Translations under genes and position numbers: made by a program
Notes under the pieces: generated by a model
Seen by the model: the letters and a program-made list of their open reading frames with translations, nothing else
The model's database searches: none
What the model was told of the DNA's origin: nothing
Shown: in pieces, positions 1 through 7,355 of the stretch
Position numbering within the stretch: position 1 is the stretch's first letter
Layout: each line of letters opens with the position of its first letter
Assembly: GCA_016197345.1 (NCBI GenBank)
Contig: JACPVY010000363.1
Span: forward strand, 1-10,763
Source: Burkholderiales bacterium
GTDB lineage: Bacteria > Pseudomonadota > Gammaproteobacteria > Burkholderiales > Burkholderiaceae_D
DNA: 10,763 nt
Direction: 5' to 3'

Positions 1-1
1 T

Positions 2-844
2 CCAGCCGGCACCACGCCCGCTCCCGCCACCGCCCGCACGGTATTTTTCGTCTCAGATGGCACAGGTATCACCGCAGAAACTTTTGGCCATGCGGTGCTA
101 ACCCAGTTTGATTTGCGCTTTCGCCAAATCCGCATGCCCTTCATCGATACCATAGATAAAGCCCATAGCGCGGTGCGTACCATCAATGAAGCCTATGAGC
201 GTGACGGCCAATTTCCAATTTGTTTTTCGACGCTGGTTAAAGCGGAATTATCTAGCGTAGTACGGCAATCGAAAAGCGTGTATATGGATTTGATTCAAAC
301 CTTTGTCGATCCACTAGAACAAGAGCTAGGGGTGAAATCAACCCACACCATTGGCCGCTCGCACAATATGAATGATAGCGATGCGTACAAACACCGGATT
401 GAAGCCATCAATTTCTCGCTGGCGCATGATGATGGGCAATCGAATAAAAATTTGGCAGAAGCAGATGTGATATTAGTGGGCGTCTCACGCTGCGGTAAAA
501 CCCCGACGAGTTTATATTTAGCGATGCAATATGGCATCAAAGCAGCGAATTATCCGCTGGTGCCAGACGACTTTGAACGTGGCAAATTACCTTCTGCCTT
601 ACCCAAATTCCGCCATAAAATTTTTGGTCTGTCGATTACAGCGACACGGCTTTCCGAAATTCGCAATGAACGCCTACCTGGCAGCAAATATGCCACGCTA
701 GAAAATTGCCGTTATGAAATCAACGAGGCAGAAGCCTTGATGAAACGTGAGGGCATACGCTGGCTGTCGTCAACCACAAAATCCATCGAAGAAATTTCCA
801 CGACTATTTTGCAAGAAATCAAGATGGAGCGGCATTTATATTAA
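2..844 (+). CDS. ppsR: PEP synthase regulatory protein PpsR (bifunctional kinase/pyrophosphorylase), 5' end outside window
   Basis: Cytosolic regulator of phosphoenolpyruvate synthase. By family knowledge it phosphorylates PpsA on a threonine using ADP and removes the phosphate again by phosphorolysis, so it switches gluconeogenic PEP formation. The frame is open from base 2 with no stop, and the conserved opening [19 protein letters not shown] lies only about a dozen codons from the edge, after an Ala/Pro/Thr-rich lead. Hence only a few N-terminal residues are missing. The P-loop [15 protein letters not shown] is at about 479-523, and conserved blocks such as YPLVPDDFE and [10 protein letters not shown] follow. 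A GTG at 95 is inside the conserved N-terminal block and is not the true start. The 280 visible residues match the usual family length of about 270-280. The partner ppsA is often adjacent to ppsR but would lie off the left edge. Stop TAA at 842-844. Confidence 0.95.
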   Translation, partial: PAGTTPAPATARTVFFVSDGTGITAETFGHAVLTQFDLRFRQIRMPFIDTIDKAHSAVRTINEAYERDGQFPICFSTLVKAELSSVVRQSKSVYMDLIQTFVDPLEQELGVKSTHTIGRSHNMNDSDAYKHRIEAINFSLAHDDGQSNKNLAEADVILVGVSRCGKTPTSLYLAMQYGIKAANYPLVPDDFERGKLPSALPKFRHKIFGLSITATRLSEIRNERLPGSKYATLENCRYEINEAEALMKREGIRWLSSTTKSIEEISTTILQEIKMERHLY

Positions 845-911
845 ATCACGTACCGCTGAAATGACATTGCATGTTCTATGAATCCCGTTTAATGCGATCA
901 ATACCTCAATG

Positions 912-918
912 AGAAAGG
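912..918 (+). promoter_or_regulatory. Ribosome binding site of the P450 gene
   Basis: AGAAAGG ends seven bases before the ATG at 926. It supports this start, and no competing in-frame start with a better site is seen. The TPP-enzyme gene at 7550 has an almost identical leader (GAGAAAGG, then ATG). Confidence 0.6.
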
Positions 919-925
919 TGTTAAC

Positions 926-2101
926 ATGGAAAAGCTATATGAATTTGATGCGGGAGATTACAAAGAATATGCGATAAGGAGAGAAAGTCAGCCGATTTTT
1001 CAAGATCCAGTGTCAAAAATTTGGCACATTTATTCGTATAGCGAAATACAAAAAGTCTTGGTTGATACTGAGAGTTTTTCGTCGGAAATTTTTGAAAAAG
1101 TTGGGAAGCCTGAATTAAAAACTTTAGCAACTATGGATCGGCCCCGCCATAAAGATCTACGACAATTATTGGCAAAGGCATTCACTAGCGATATCATCAA
1201 TGCACAAGTCAACCACATCCAAGAGTTCGTAGATAGCATCATTGATCAAGTCATCGAAAAAGGCGAAATTGATATTGTCAAAGATATCGCCTTTCCCTTG
1301 CCAGCCTATGTGATTGCCAAAATGCTGGGCTTACCAACGGATCCTGCCTCTATTCAACAGTTAAAAGAATGGGCGATTGCCGCCGTCCAAGTTGCCGAAA
1401 GTGCGATTGGACGTGCTGTGCCAGCGGCAGTATTATTGGCACAAGTCAAAGAAATGACTGATTATTTTGCACAAATTGCTGAACAACGACGGGCGCAACC
1501 GCAGCTTGATTTAATGACTGCATTGGTGCAAGCAGAAGTGGGGGGTATGTCGTTGACCACTGAAGAAATTAGTAATATGTGCAAATTGGTTGCGGTGGCG
1601 GGCTTTGATACGAGTACCATTTTTATTGGCAACGCAATGCATATTTTATTCCAGCTACCGGAATTAAAATCAGAGCTTATTAGCAACGAAGCGTTAATGG
1701 AAACCTTCCTTGAAGAAGTATTGCGCTATGCAACACCCTTTCAGGCATTTGCCCGATTTGCAAAGAAAGAGACGCAGATCGGTGAATTTACGATTAATGC
1801 GGGCGATTGGGTGATGATATTCAACGGATCGGGGAACCGTGATGAAAAAGTATTTGACAATGCAGATGAATTTAATCCACAACGGAATCCAAATCGACAT
1901 TTATCATTTGGCCATGGCATTCATTATTGCATAGGGGCACCATTAGGCCGTTTAGAAGCAAAAATCGCCATCGCAACTTTATTGAAGCGGCTGCCCGATA
2001 TTCGCCTTGATCCAAATAAACCGACCGAACGCTTAAAGCCGAAAGTCCAATTCGGTTTTACTTCGCTGCCTGCCATTTTTTCGACTGGCGCTGCAAATTA
2101 A
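926..2101 (+). CDS. Cytochrome P450 (bacterial soluble class)
   Basis: A 391-residue soluble P450 monooxygenase, a normal length for bacterial CYPs, with no signal peptide or membrane anchor. Visible landmarks: MDRPRHKDLRQLLAKAFT (70-87), the B'/C-helix heme-propionate region; I-helix AGFDTS (225-230) with the acid-alcohol pair D228-T229 used in oxygen activation; K-helix ExxR as E264-V-L-R267; the 'GNRD' segment (303-306); and the heme loop FGHGIHYCIG (328-337) with the cysteine ligand C335. All catalytic hallmarks are present, so it should be active. The substrate cannot be read from sequence. No ferredoxin or ferredoxin reductase gene is nearby, so electrons must come from partners elsewhere. 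It starts 81 bases after ppsR and could be read through from it, but the two have no obvious functional link. Its codons look richer in A/T than those of its neighbours, which could reflect acquisition by transfer (impression only, not calculated). Confidence 0.93.
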   Translation: MEKLYEFDAGDYKEYAIRRESQPIFQDPVSKIWHIYSYSEIQKVLVDTESFSSEIFEKVGKPELKTLATMDRPRHKDLRQLLAKAFTSDIINAQVNHIQEFVDSIIDQVIEKGEIDIVKDIAFPLPAYVIAKMLGLPTDPASIQQLKEWAIAAVQVAESAIGRAVPAAVLLAQVKEMTDYFAQIAEQRRAQPQLDLMTALVQAEVGGMSLTTEEISNMCKLVAVAGFDTSTIFIGNAMHILFQLPELKSELISNEALMETFLEEVLRYATPFQAFARFAKKETQIGEFTINAGDWVMIFNGSGNRDEKVFDNADEFNPQRNPNRHLSFGHGIHYCIGAPLGRLEAKIAIATLLKRLPDIRLDPNKPTERLKPKVQFGFTSLPAIFSTGAAN

Positions 2102-2173
2102 AAATAAACTGGGAACATTTGTGGCTTGATCCCCAAGCCGCTAGCTTAATCCCTCACCTCCCCTTCGCTAGCG

Positions 2174-2196
2174 GCGTGGTGGTTTGTCCATCACGC
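2174..2196. terminator. Stem-loop between the convergent P450 and GGDEF/EAL genes
   Basis: GCGTGGTGG (2174-2182) pairs with CCATCACGC (2188-2196) around a five-base loop, with one G-U. It begins exactly at the stop codon of the minus-strand gene. An alternative, longer-range pairing joins GCCGCTAGC (2137-2145) with GCTAGCGGC (2167-2175). No strong U-run follows on either strand, so intrinsic termination is only a guess from position and folding. Confidence 0.35.
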
Positions 2197-4709
2197 TAGC
2201 GCCACTTTTCCAACAAATCCTGCGCCAACACTGGCTTGCTATAGAAATACCCTTGAGCAAAATGGCAACCCTCGCGGCGCAGGAATTGCAATTGTTCTTG
2301 CGTTTCCACCCCTTCCGCGACGACCGATAAATGCATGCTTTTGCCCAGCTGAATAATGGCGATGGCAATTGCTTCTTCGTCTGGGTCTGTGCCGATATCT
2401 TTGATAAAAGAGCGGTCGATTTTCAAGGTTTGCACTGGCATTTGCTTTAGATACGCCAGCGACGAATAACCGGTACCAAAGTCTACTGACAAATTAACTG
2501 CCATTTTCGGCACTCGCATGCCTGCCTCGTCCCAGCGCACCATTTGCCGACATGCCTCAAACAACACCCATTTCCCCAGTTGGTTGATAAAGCCGGTATC
2601 TTCCGCAATCGGGATGAATTTAATCGGTGGTACTAAGCCTAATTCTGGATGATGCCAGCGTACGAGCGCTTCGACACCGACCATGAGACCCGTCTCAATA
2701 TCCACTTGTGGCTGGTAATTCAAGAAAATTTCGGATTTTTCCACTGAGCGCCTGAGCATGTTTTCTAAGCGCAAGCGCTCAATACTTTCGCCCGTCATTT
2801 CAGAAGAATAGAAGCGATACACATTGCGCCCGTGCGCTTTCGCTTGATAGAGCGCGACATCAGCATTGCGTATCAACATATTCAAGTCATCACCATCATT
2901 TGGATAGATGCTAATACCAATACTCGCGGTGACGAATAGCTCGTGCGCTACAACGACGAACGGCTGTTCAAAGATGGACATCAGTTTATCGGCGACGACA
3001 CCCGCACCGTATTTACCATCGCTATCCTCTAGCAGCAAGATAAACTCATCGCCCCCTAAGCGCGCTAGCGTGTCGCCATCTCTTACTTTCGAGGCCAGTG
3101 CTTGCGCGACTTGACGGAGCAATTCATCGCCAATATGGTGCCCCAAAGTGTCGTTGACATTTTTGAAGCGATCGAGGTCGATAAATAGCAAAGCTAGAGG
3201 GCGCGGCTCACGGCTGGCGCGCTGAATCGCATGGGATAAGCGGTCATTGAATAGCAAGCGATTGGGTAAGCCAGTCAGCGGATCATGGTGAGCTAAATGA
3301 TCGAGTTTTTCTTGCGATTCTTTTACCAGTGTGATGTCGCTAAAGACCCCGACATAATGAGTACACACGCCATCCGAATTGCGCACCGCGCTAATGGTCA
3401 GCCATTCGAGGTATAGCTCTTCATTCTTACGCCGATTCCAAATTTCACCGCGCCAAAACCCAGTAGCAAGCAATTCAGCCCACAGCGAATCAAAAAATGC
3501 CTGATCTTGGCGGCCAGAACGCAAAATCGCTGGGGTTTTGCCGATTGCTTCGCTTTCGCTATAGCCAGTGATTTGAGTGAAGGCGGGGTTGACAGCCACA
3601 ATAAAGCCAGCCGCATCGGTCATGACGACGCCATCGGCAATGTAATCAAACACCGTCGCTCCTAAGCGCAATTTTTCTTCCGAAAGTTTGCGCTCGGTAA
3701 CGTCGGCGTACACCCATATGCAACCTTCTTCAGGATGCTCTAAATCGAGCGTACAACCATTTAATTGGCACCAAAACAAACTACCATCAGCGCGCTTAAA
3801 TTGGCGCTCTTGGCTAAAGGCACCATTGGCGGAAGCCGCTTGGCGCGCTAAGGTTTGCTCAAACTCTTCTAGCGTGGGGAAAATAATGGCGGTCGATTTG
3901 CCATGTAAGCAATCGGGACCATAACCAAACATTTGTTCACAAAATTGATTGGCGGACACAATCTGCCTATGCCGTACGAACATGATGCCAAACATCACGT
4001 TATCTAATATCTCAATTTCATATGCTTGCATCAAACGCAATTTATCGACCACATGTTGTCGCTGCACTTTGCGATCAAGTGGAGAAATGATATTGGCCCA
4101 GGTCCGGGTTGAGCCAGCCATCAAAACACTCGCTGGATAACCGCAAATTTCTTCAATTGCGTCACTGACAAATTCGATGGGGCCATCTGGTCGAAAACGG
4201 AATACGGCCCCGGGCACTTGCGTCACGATGCTACGAAAACGTTCTTCGCGTTGGCCGACGTCGGCAAACAATTGGCGAATGGCCAGGCGCATTTGCTCTA
4301 ATTGTTTGCCAAGTCGCCCAAGTTCATCATCTTGCACCATCGTCAATTCTGTCTCGAAATTACCATGCGACAAAATATCTGAAAAGCCCATCAAGTGACG
4401 CAAAGGCTTCACTAAGCGCGAATGCAAAAACAAGATGATTAAAAATAGGGACACTAACAACTGAGCCGCTAACACCAGCGCATAGGAAATTTGCTTACCA
4501 CGTAAATGGATATCGGCATAGCGTTGTAAAGACTCATCCAACACCAAGCGCGCCGCGCGTTCTTCTTTGACGCCAATCAAAAAATAGCTGCCAATGGTGG
4601 CTGGCACGGCTAGGCCGATAAAGACCACTAGCACGAGCGCTTTATAGATGGAATGGCTATACCAAGAGCCAAAATTAAAACGCAGCAGTTGACGCAATTT
4701 GTCCGGCAT
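2196..4709 (-). CDS. Membrane PAS-GGDEF-EAL cyclic-di-GMP protein with internally deleted EAL domain
   Basis: An 837-residue inner-membrane signalling protein. Order: TM1 about 23-46, a short periplasmic loop 47-74, TM2 about 75-97, a HAMP-like linker about 98-150, truncated PAS about 155-233, PAS about 235-345, PAS about 346-465, GGDEF about 470-635, EAL about 650-837. GGDEF looks active: FIDLDRFKNVND (509-520), GGDEF (552-556) and an inhibitory RxxD I-site (R543-D546) five residues upstream. The EAL domain keeps E680-A-L, N739, K763-IDRSF and E799-GVET. However AVNLS (737-741) is followed directly by V-DFGTGYSS (742-750). Family members have roughly 55 residues here, carrying the ELTES/EITES glutamate and the first Asp of DDFGTG. 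Phosphodiesterase activity is therefore probably lost and the protein is predicted to be a diguanylate cyclase. PAS1 and the periplasmic sensor also look shortened (see findings). ATG at 4709 is the only good start after an in-frame stop; its Shine-Dalgarno is weak. Confidence 0.92.
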   Translation of the reverse strand: MPDKLRQLLRFNFGSWYSHSIYKALVLVVFIGLAVPATIGSYFLIGVKEERAARLVLDESLQRYADIHLRGKQISYALVLAAQLLVSLFLIILFLHSRLVKPLRHLMGFSDILSHGNFETELTMVQDDELGRLGKQLEQMRLAIRQLFADVGQREERFRSIVTQVPGAVFRFRPDGPIEFVSDAIEEICGYPASVLMAGSTRTWANIISPLDRKVQRQHVVDKLRLMQAYEIEILDNVMFGIMFVRHRQIVSANQFCEQMFGYGPDCLHGKSTAIIFPTLEEFEQTLARQAASANGAFSQERQFKRADGSLFWCQLNGCTLDLEHPEEGCIWVYADVTERKLSEEKLRLGATVFDYIADGVVMTDAAGFIVAVNPAFTQITGYSESEAIGKTPAILRSGRQDQAFFDSLWAELLATGFWRGEIWNRRKNEELYLEWLTISAVRNSDGVCTHYVGVFSDITLVKESQEKLDHLAHHDPLTGLPNRLLFNDRLSHAIQRASREPRPLALLFIDLDRFKNVNDTLGHHIGDELLRQVAQALASKVRDGDTLARLGGDEFILLLEDSDGKYGAGVVADKLMSIFEQPFVVVAHELFVTASIGISIYPNDGDDLNMLIRNADVALYQAKAHGRNVYRFYSSEMTGESIERLRLENMLRRSVEKSEIFLNYQPQVDIETGLMVGVEALVRWHHPELGLVPPIKFIPIAEDTGFINQLGKWVLFEACRQMVRWDEAGMRVPKMAVNLSVDFGTGYSSLAYLKQMPVQTLKIDRSFIKDIGTDPDEEAIAIAIIQLGKSMHLSVVAEGVETQEQLQFLRREGCHFAQGYFYSKPVLAQDLLEKWR

Positions 4710-5187
4710 GAACGTCGCGGTCGCAATGAATTGTTGAAATTGAATGGTAGAGCCAAGTCAGTGGCAGACGGATTGCATCCATCGCACGCTGCCTAGCAAA
4801 CGAATTCTGTTACTGGTTGAGCAGCTTGAGGCAAGCGAACGACAATCATATCTACCCTAGAGCAAGGCGCACGATGAGATTTCCTTCAAGCTTGGCAACC
4901 TTCTTCAATATTCACGCAATTAGCGATCACTGCGTTACATCCGTATGCTTTTTGTGTCACCGTATTGCAATGCAATATGCAATTACCAAGTTTTCTCTCT
5001 GCAACGCCATCATGTTGAACGCGTTTGATAAAAGGCGAACGTGAAGCTAACCACAACAGTTCAGCGCGCCAGCAATTATTCGAAATGACGCTATGATGGC
5101 GACCTGCGTGCTTTTTTACGCAACGGGTAGCAATACCAACAATACTGCACCACACCATTCGTACTTCACCTTTGCAAGGAGTTCCGC
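4710..5187. other. Intergenic region between divergent GGDEF/EAL and DUF1993 genes
   Basis: These 478 bases must hold the promoters of both divergent genes, but I could not pick a convincing -35/-10 pair for either. Small ORFs on both strands have no ribosome binding site and no recognisable protein. A cluster of TGCAA-type repeats at about 4964-4984 includes the palindrome ATTGCAAT (4964-4971) and the inverted pair TTGCA (4965-4969) / TGCAA (4978-4982). It could be a protein-binding site, but this is weak. Confidence 0.4.
5176..5181 (+). promoter_or_regulatory. Strong ribosome binding site of the DUF1993 gene
   Basis: A perfect AAGGAG lies six bases before the ATG at 5188 and fixes this start. 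Confidence 0.75.
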
Positions 5188-5697
5188 ATGACTATCTCGA
5201 TGTACAAAGCCTCGGTCCCAGTATTTCAACAAATTTTGGGCAGCATGGATGCGATTTTGGCAAAAGCACAAATTCACATCAATGAACGCAAAATTGACCA
5301 ACAAGCTTTCCTGCAAGCGCGCTTGTTCCCAGATATGTTTCACTTTACCCGCCAAGTACAAATCGCTTGCGATTTCGCAAAAGGTTGTACTGCTCGCCTC
5401 GCAGGTCAAGAAGTGCCTTCGTATGAAGATAATGAAAACAGTATTGAAGAGTTGCGGGCGCGTATCGCCAAGACCTTAGCGTTCATCGCCAGCGTTCCTG
5501 CGGCAGCGATTGATGGCAGCGAAGAACGCGACATTCATGTTGGCAGTGGCGACAAGGCACGTCAGTTCAAAGGGCAACAATATCTATTGAACTATGCCTT
5601 ACCCCATTTTTACTTCCATGCCACAACCACATATGCATTGCTGCGCCACAATGGCGTTGCAGTTGGTAAGAAAGATTTTATCGGCAATATCAGCTGA
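5188..5697 (+). CDS. DUF1993 family protein
   Basis: A 169-residue soluble protein with no signal peptide or membrane segment, full length for the DUF1993 family (Pfam PF09351). Recognised by the opening SMYKASVPVFQQIL, the block ARLFPDMFHFTRQVQIACDF (44-63), and the C-terminal LPHFYFHATTTYALLRHNGV (138-157) ending in GKKDFIG. The family is thought to form a DinB/YfiT-like four-helix bundle; the conserved His and Asp residues might bind metal, but no activity is established and I assign none. It is transcribed alone: divergent from the GGDEF/EAL gene, with 317 bases to the next gene. Confidence 0.88.
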   Translation: MTISMYKASVPVFQQILGSMDAILAKAQIHINERKIDQQAFLQARLFPDMFHFTRQVQIACDFAKGCTARLAGQEVPSYEDNENSIEELRARIAKTLAFIASVPAAAIDGSEERDIHVGSGDKARQFKGQQYLLNYALPHFYFHATTTYALLRHNGVAVGKKDFIGNIS

Positions 5698-5759
5698 AAT
5701 ATGCTGGAGAAATGAGGGAAGTTTGAACAACCTGCAGCCTAGGCAACCTTGAACCTGTG

Positions 5760-5790
5760 GGCATCGCTTTACCCAATTAATAGCGATGCC
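5760..5790 (+). terminator. Stem-loop downstream of the DUF1993 gene
   Basis: GGCATCGCT (5760-5768) is perfectly complementary to AGCGATGCC (5782-5790) around a 13-base loop, 62 bases after the DUF1993 stop. No T-run follows, so it is either a weak or factor-assisted terminator or an mRNA-stabilising hairpin. Position favours a 3'-end role. Confidence 0.35.
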
Positions 5791-5846
5791 TCGCCATTCA
5801 ATTTCTGCTACACGTGCTACAGTTTTTCAATGCATCCTGTAGGTCT

Positions 5847-5924
5847 ACGATCTATTCGCGCCACTCTTCGTCATTGTATGCAGCGCGAATAGATTGTCTG
5901 CGTGAAGTAGGTGGCAGCGCAGAC
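5847..5924. repeat. Two overlapping inverted repeats in the DUF1993-marC gap
   Basis: ATCTATTCGCGC (5850-5861) and GCGCGAATAGAT (5883-5894) form a perfect 12-bp stem around a 21-base loop. As RNA it extends by three pairs (one G-U) to 5847/5897. GTCTGCG (5896-5902) and CGCAGAC (5918-5924) form a second, 7-bp stem that shares bases 5896-5897 with the extended first one. No T-run follows. The rest of the 5698-6014 gap shows only the hairpin at 5760-5790 and no gene. Confidence 0.6.
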
Positions 5925-6005
5925 GCAAGCGGACGCTAGCCAGATGAATCACGTCACCCGTACACTTTTTCCACCCCACAACCAAGCACAACCAAGCTAT
6001 TCAAT

Positions 6006-6009
6006 GAGG
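6006..6009 (+). promoter_or_regulatory. Ribosome binding site of the MarC-family gene
   Basis: GAGG (within TGAGGT) lies five bases before ATG 6015, which is also the first residue of the conserved protein. Confidence 0.55.
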
Positions 6010-6014
6010 TTGAC

Positions 6015-6614
6015 ATGACGAAAAATTTTTTCCAAACCTTCATTTTATTGCTGTTGGTGACAGACCCTTTTGGCAACGTTCCGCTCTTTGTGTCTAGCTT
6101 AGCCCCCCTTGAGCCAAGCAGACGATGGCGGGTGGTTGTGCGTGAGTGTGCAATTGCCTATGGTTTGTTGCTGGTGTTTATGTTTTTTGGTCAGCATTTT
6201 TTAAGTGCACTGCAATTATCAGAAGTGAGCTTGCGCATAGGGGGGGCTGTCATTTTATTTTTGATTGCGATGCGCATGGTGTTTCCACAACATGGTGGCA
6301 ATAGTGCAGATGCCGAGCCAGCAAGTGAACCGTTTATCGTGCCGCTTGCCATCCCTGCACTTGCTGGCCCCTCAGCCCTAGCGACTGTTTTACTTTTTTC
6401 CTCCACTCAATTTTCCGTCGCGCTACTCCATATTGCTGCGCTGACCGCAGTCGCCTTGGTCTGGTTAGCGGTCTTTTTGAGCGCAGATCGTTTGCAGCGC
6501 GCACTTGGGCCCAAAGTCATGACCGCTTTTGAGCGCCTGATGGGCTTGATACTAACGGCAATTTCGGTAGAAATGTTGCTGGCTGGATTGAGAGCTTTCA
6601 TCAAATCGCTGTAG
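6015..6614 (+). CDS. MarC family (YhgN-like) integral membrane protein
   Basis: A 199-residue polytopic inner-membrane protein of the MarC/UPF0056 family, at its usual length of about 200. Six hydrophobic segments can be placed at about 5-27, 43-60, 70-89, 106-128, 136-156 and 171-195, with a hydrophilic loop at 90-105. Family signatures are DPFGNVPLFVS (17-27) in the first segment, RIGGAVILFLIAMRM (74-88), and IPALAGPSALATVLL (113-127), related to the first by the family's internal repeat. The family was named for an old link to multiple antibiotic resistance that was later not supported; the substrate is unknown. Codons 75-77 include a run of seven G (6240-6246). It is convergent with the DUF1415 gene, with 48 bases between stops and no clear terminator. 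Confidence 0.92.
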   Translation: MTKNFFQTFILLLLVTDPFGNVPLFVSSLAPLEPSRRWRVVVRECAIAYGLLLVFMFFGQHFLSALQLSEVSLRIGGAVILFLIAMRMVFPQHGGNSADAEPASEPFIVPLAIPALAGPSALATVLLFSSTQFSVALLHIAALTAVALVWLAVFLSADRLQRALGPKVMTAFERLMGLILTAISVEMLLAGLRAFIKSL

Positions 6615-6662
6615 CACATGGTCTTCCCTAAAATTCGCAAGGAAATCGCACTGCATTGCTCT

Positions 6663-7238
6663 TCATGGCGCTTTTTTCTTGTTACGATACGGATCAAGTT
6701 GTTGCCACCCCGCGTGGCCCAACTTGCGCATTGTGGCGATATTTTTTTCATAGATGTCGGCCGCATCGGGAAATGCAGCAACTGCACGATCAATGCTGCT
6801 TTCACGCAATAAATGCAAGCTTGGGAACGGCGATCGATTGGTGTAATTATCAATCGCCTCACTGTGGCAGTCAGCAAACTGGTAGGCTGGATGAAAGCTC
6901 GCGATCTGCAATTGGCCATCCAATTCAAGGTCTTCCAGTAGTTGGTCGGCAAGTTCCAGAAAATCATTGTAGGCGTAAAAGTCATGCAAGATCAGTGGAT
7001 GTACCAACACCGTGGTTTCAATCTTCGCCGGGTCAGCTTGGGCGAGGAGTTGCAGTTCTTCCTGCAATGTTTGCAACAAACTTTCTTCGCTCGTCGCCGC
7101 GCAATACACAAAGCGAATTTGTTGCTTTTGCCACGGTGCTTTCGCGAATGGACACAAATTCAGGCCAATCACCGCATTTTCCAACCATGCCTGAGTCGCT
7201 TGCAACACTTGCTCTTCATTATTTATATCAAATTCCAT
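6663..7238 (-). CDS. DUF1415 family protein
   Basis: A 191-residue soluble protein of the DUF1415 family (Pfam PF07209), common in gamma- and betaproteobacteria and without a known activity. Conserved blocks: WLENAVIGLNLCPFAKAP (18-35), LQIASFHPAYQFAD (110-123), TNRSPFPSLHLLRE (133-146) and the C-terminal IYEKNIATMRKLG (162-174). Conserved Cys29, His116 and Arg residues could form an active site, but nothing in the context says what it does. Start: the frame is open to an ATG at 7295, but the ATG at 7238 is preceded by GAGGGA with six bases of spacing and begins at the conserved region, so the shorter form is chosen. It is divergent from the TPP-enzyme gene; the shared upstream region is 311 bases. 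Confidence 0.88.
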   Translation of the reverse strand: MEFDINNEEQVLQATQAWLENAVIGLNLCPFAKAPWQKQQIRFVYCAATSEESLLQTLQEELQLLAQADPAKIETTVLVHPLILHDFYAYNDFLELADQLLEDLELDGQLQIASFHPAYQFADCHSEAIDNYTNRSPFPSLHLLRESSIDRAVAAFPDAADIYEKNIATMRKLGHAGWQQLDPYRNKKKAP

Positions 7239-7322
7239 GCTCTGTCCCTCTTCTATGTCAATTTGGGTGTATGTCTTAGCAATGCCAACAAACATTGCAC
7301 AAAGATAGTGGAATTACCATCC

Positions 7323-7336
7323 TTGCTTATAAGCAA
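7323..7336. promoter_or_regulatory. 14-bp perfect palindrome, candidate operator
   Basis: TTGCTTATAAGCAA is a perfect 7+7 palindrome with no spacer. It lies 85 bases upstream of the DUF1415 start and 20 bases upstream of the predicted -35 element of the TPP-enzyme gene, a position suited to a dimeric regulator of one or both genes. No regulator gene is in the window and no family assignment can be made. Confidence 0.45.
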
Positions 7337-7355
7337 AAGTAATGATTGGCACTGC

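Noticed and set aside
867..895. Promoter TTGCAT-17-TAATGC before the P450 gene
   Set aside because: Spacing is ideal, but only three and two bases match the consensus hexamers, too weak to annotate.
2196..4709. Reading the GGDEF/EAL gene as two or more fused or broken genes
   Set aside because: A single continuous frame with linkers of normal type between domains. The anomalies are losses inside domains, not frame breaks.
4817..5158. Small open frames on both strands in the GGDEF/EAL-DUF1993 gap
   Set aside because: Cysteine- and His-rich random-looking translations, no Shine-Dalgarno, mutually overlapping.
6407..6985. 192-codon minus-strand open frame spanning the ends of marC and the DUF1415 gene
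   Set aside because: It overlaps both well-supported genes, one of them in another frame of the same strand, and its translation shows no recognisable domain. It is a shadow frame.
6656..7279. 207-codon plus-strand open frame opposite the DUF1415 gene
   Set aside because: Antisense to a gene with clear family motifs; no ribosome binding site and no known domain.
7239..7295. Upstream ATG start for the DUF1415 protein
   Set aside because: The extra 19 residues are outside the conserved region and include the GAGGGA site that serves the ATG at 7238.
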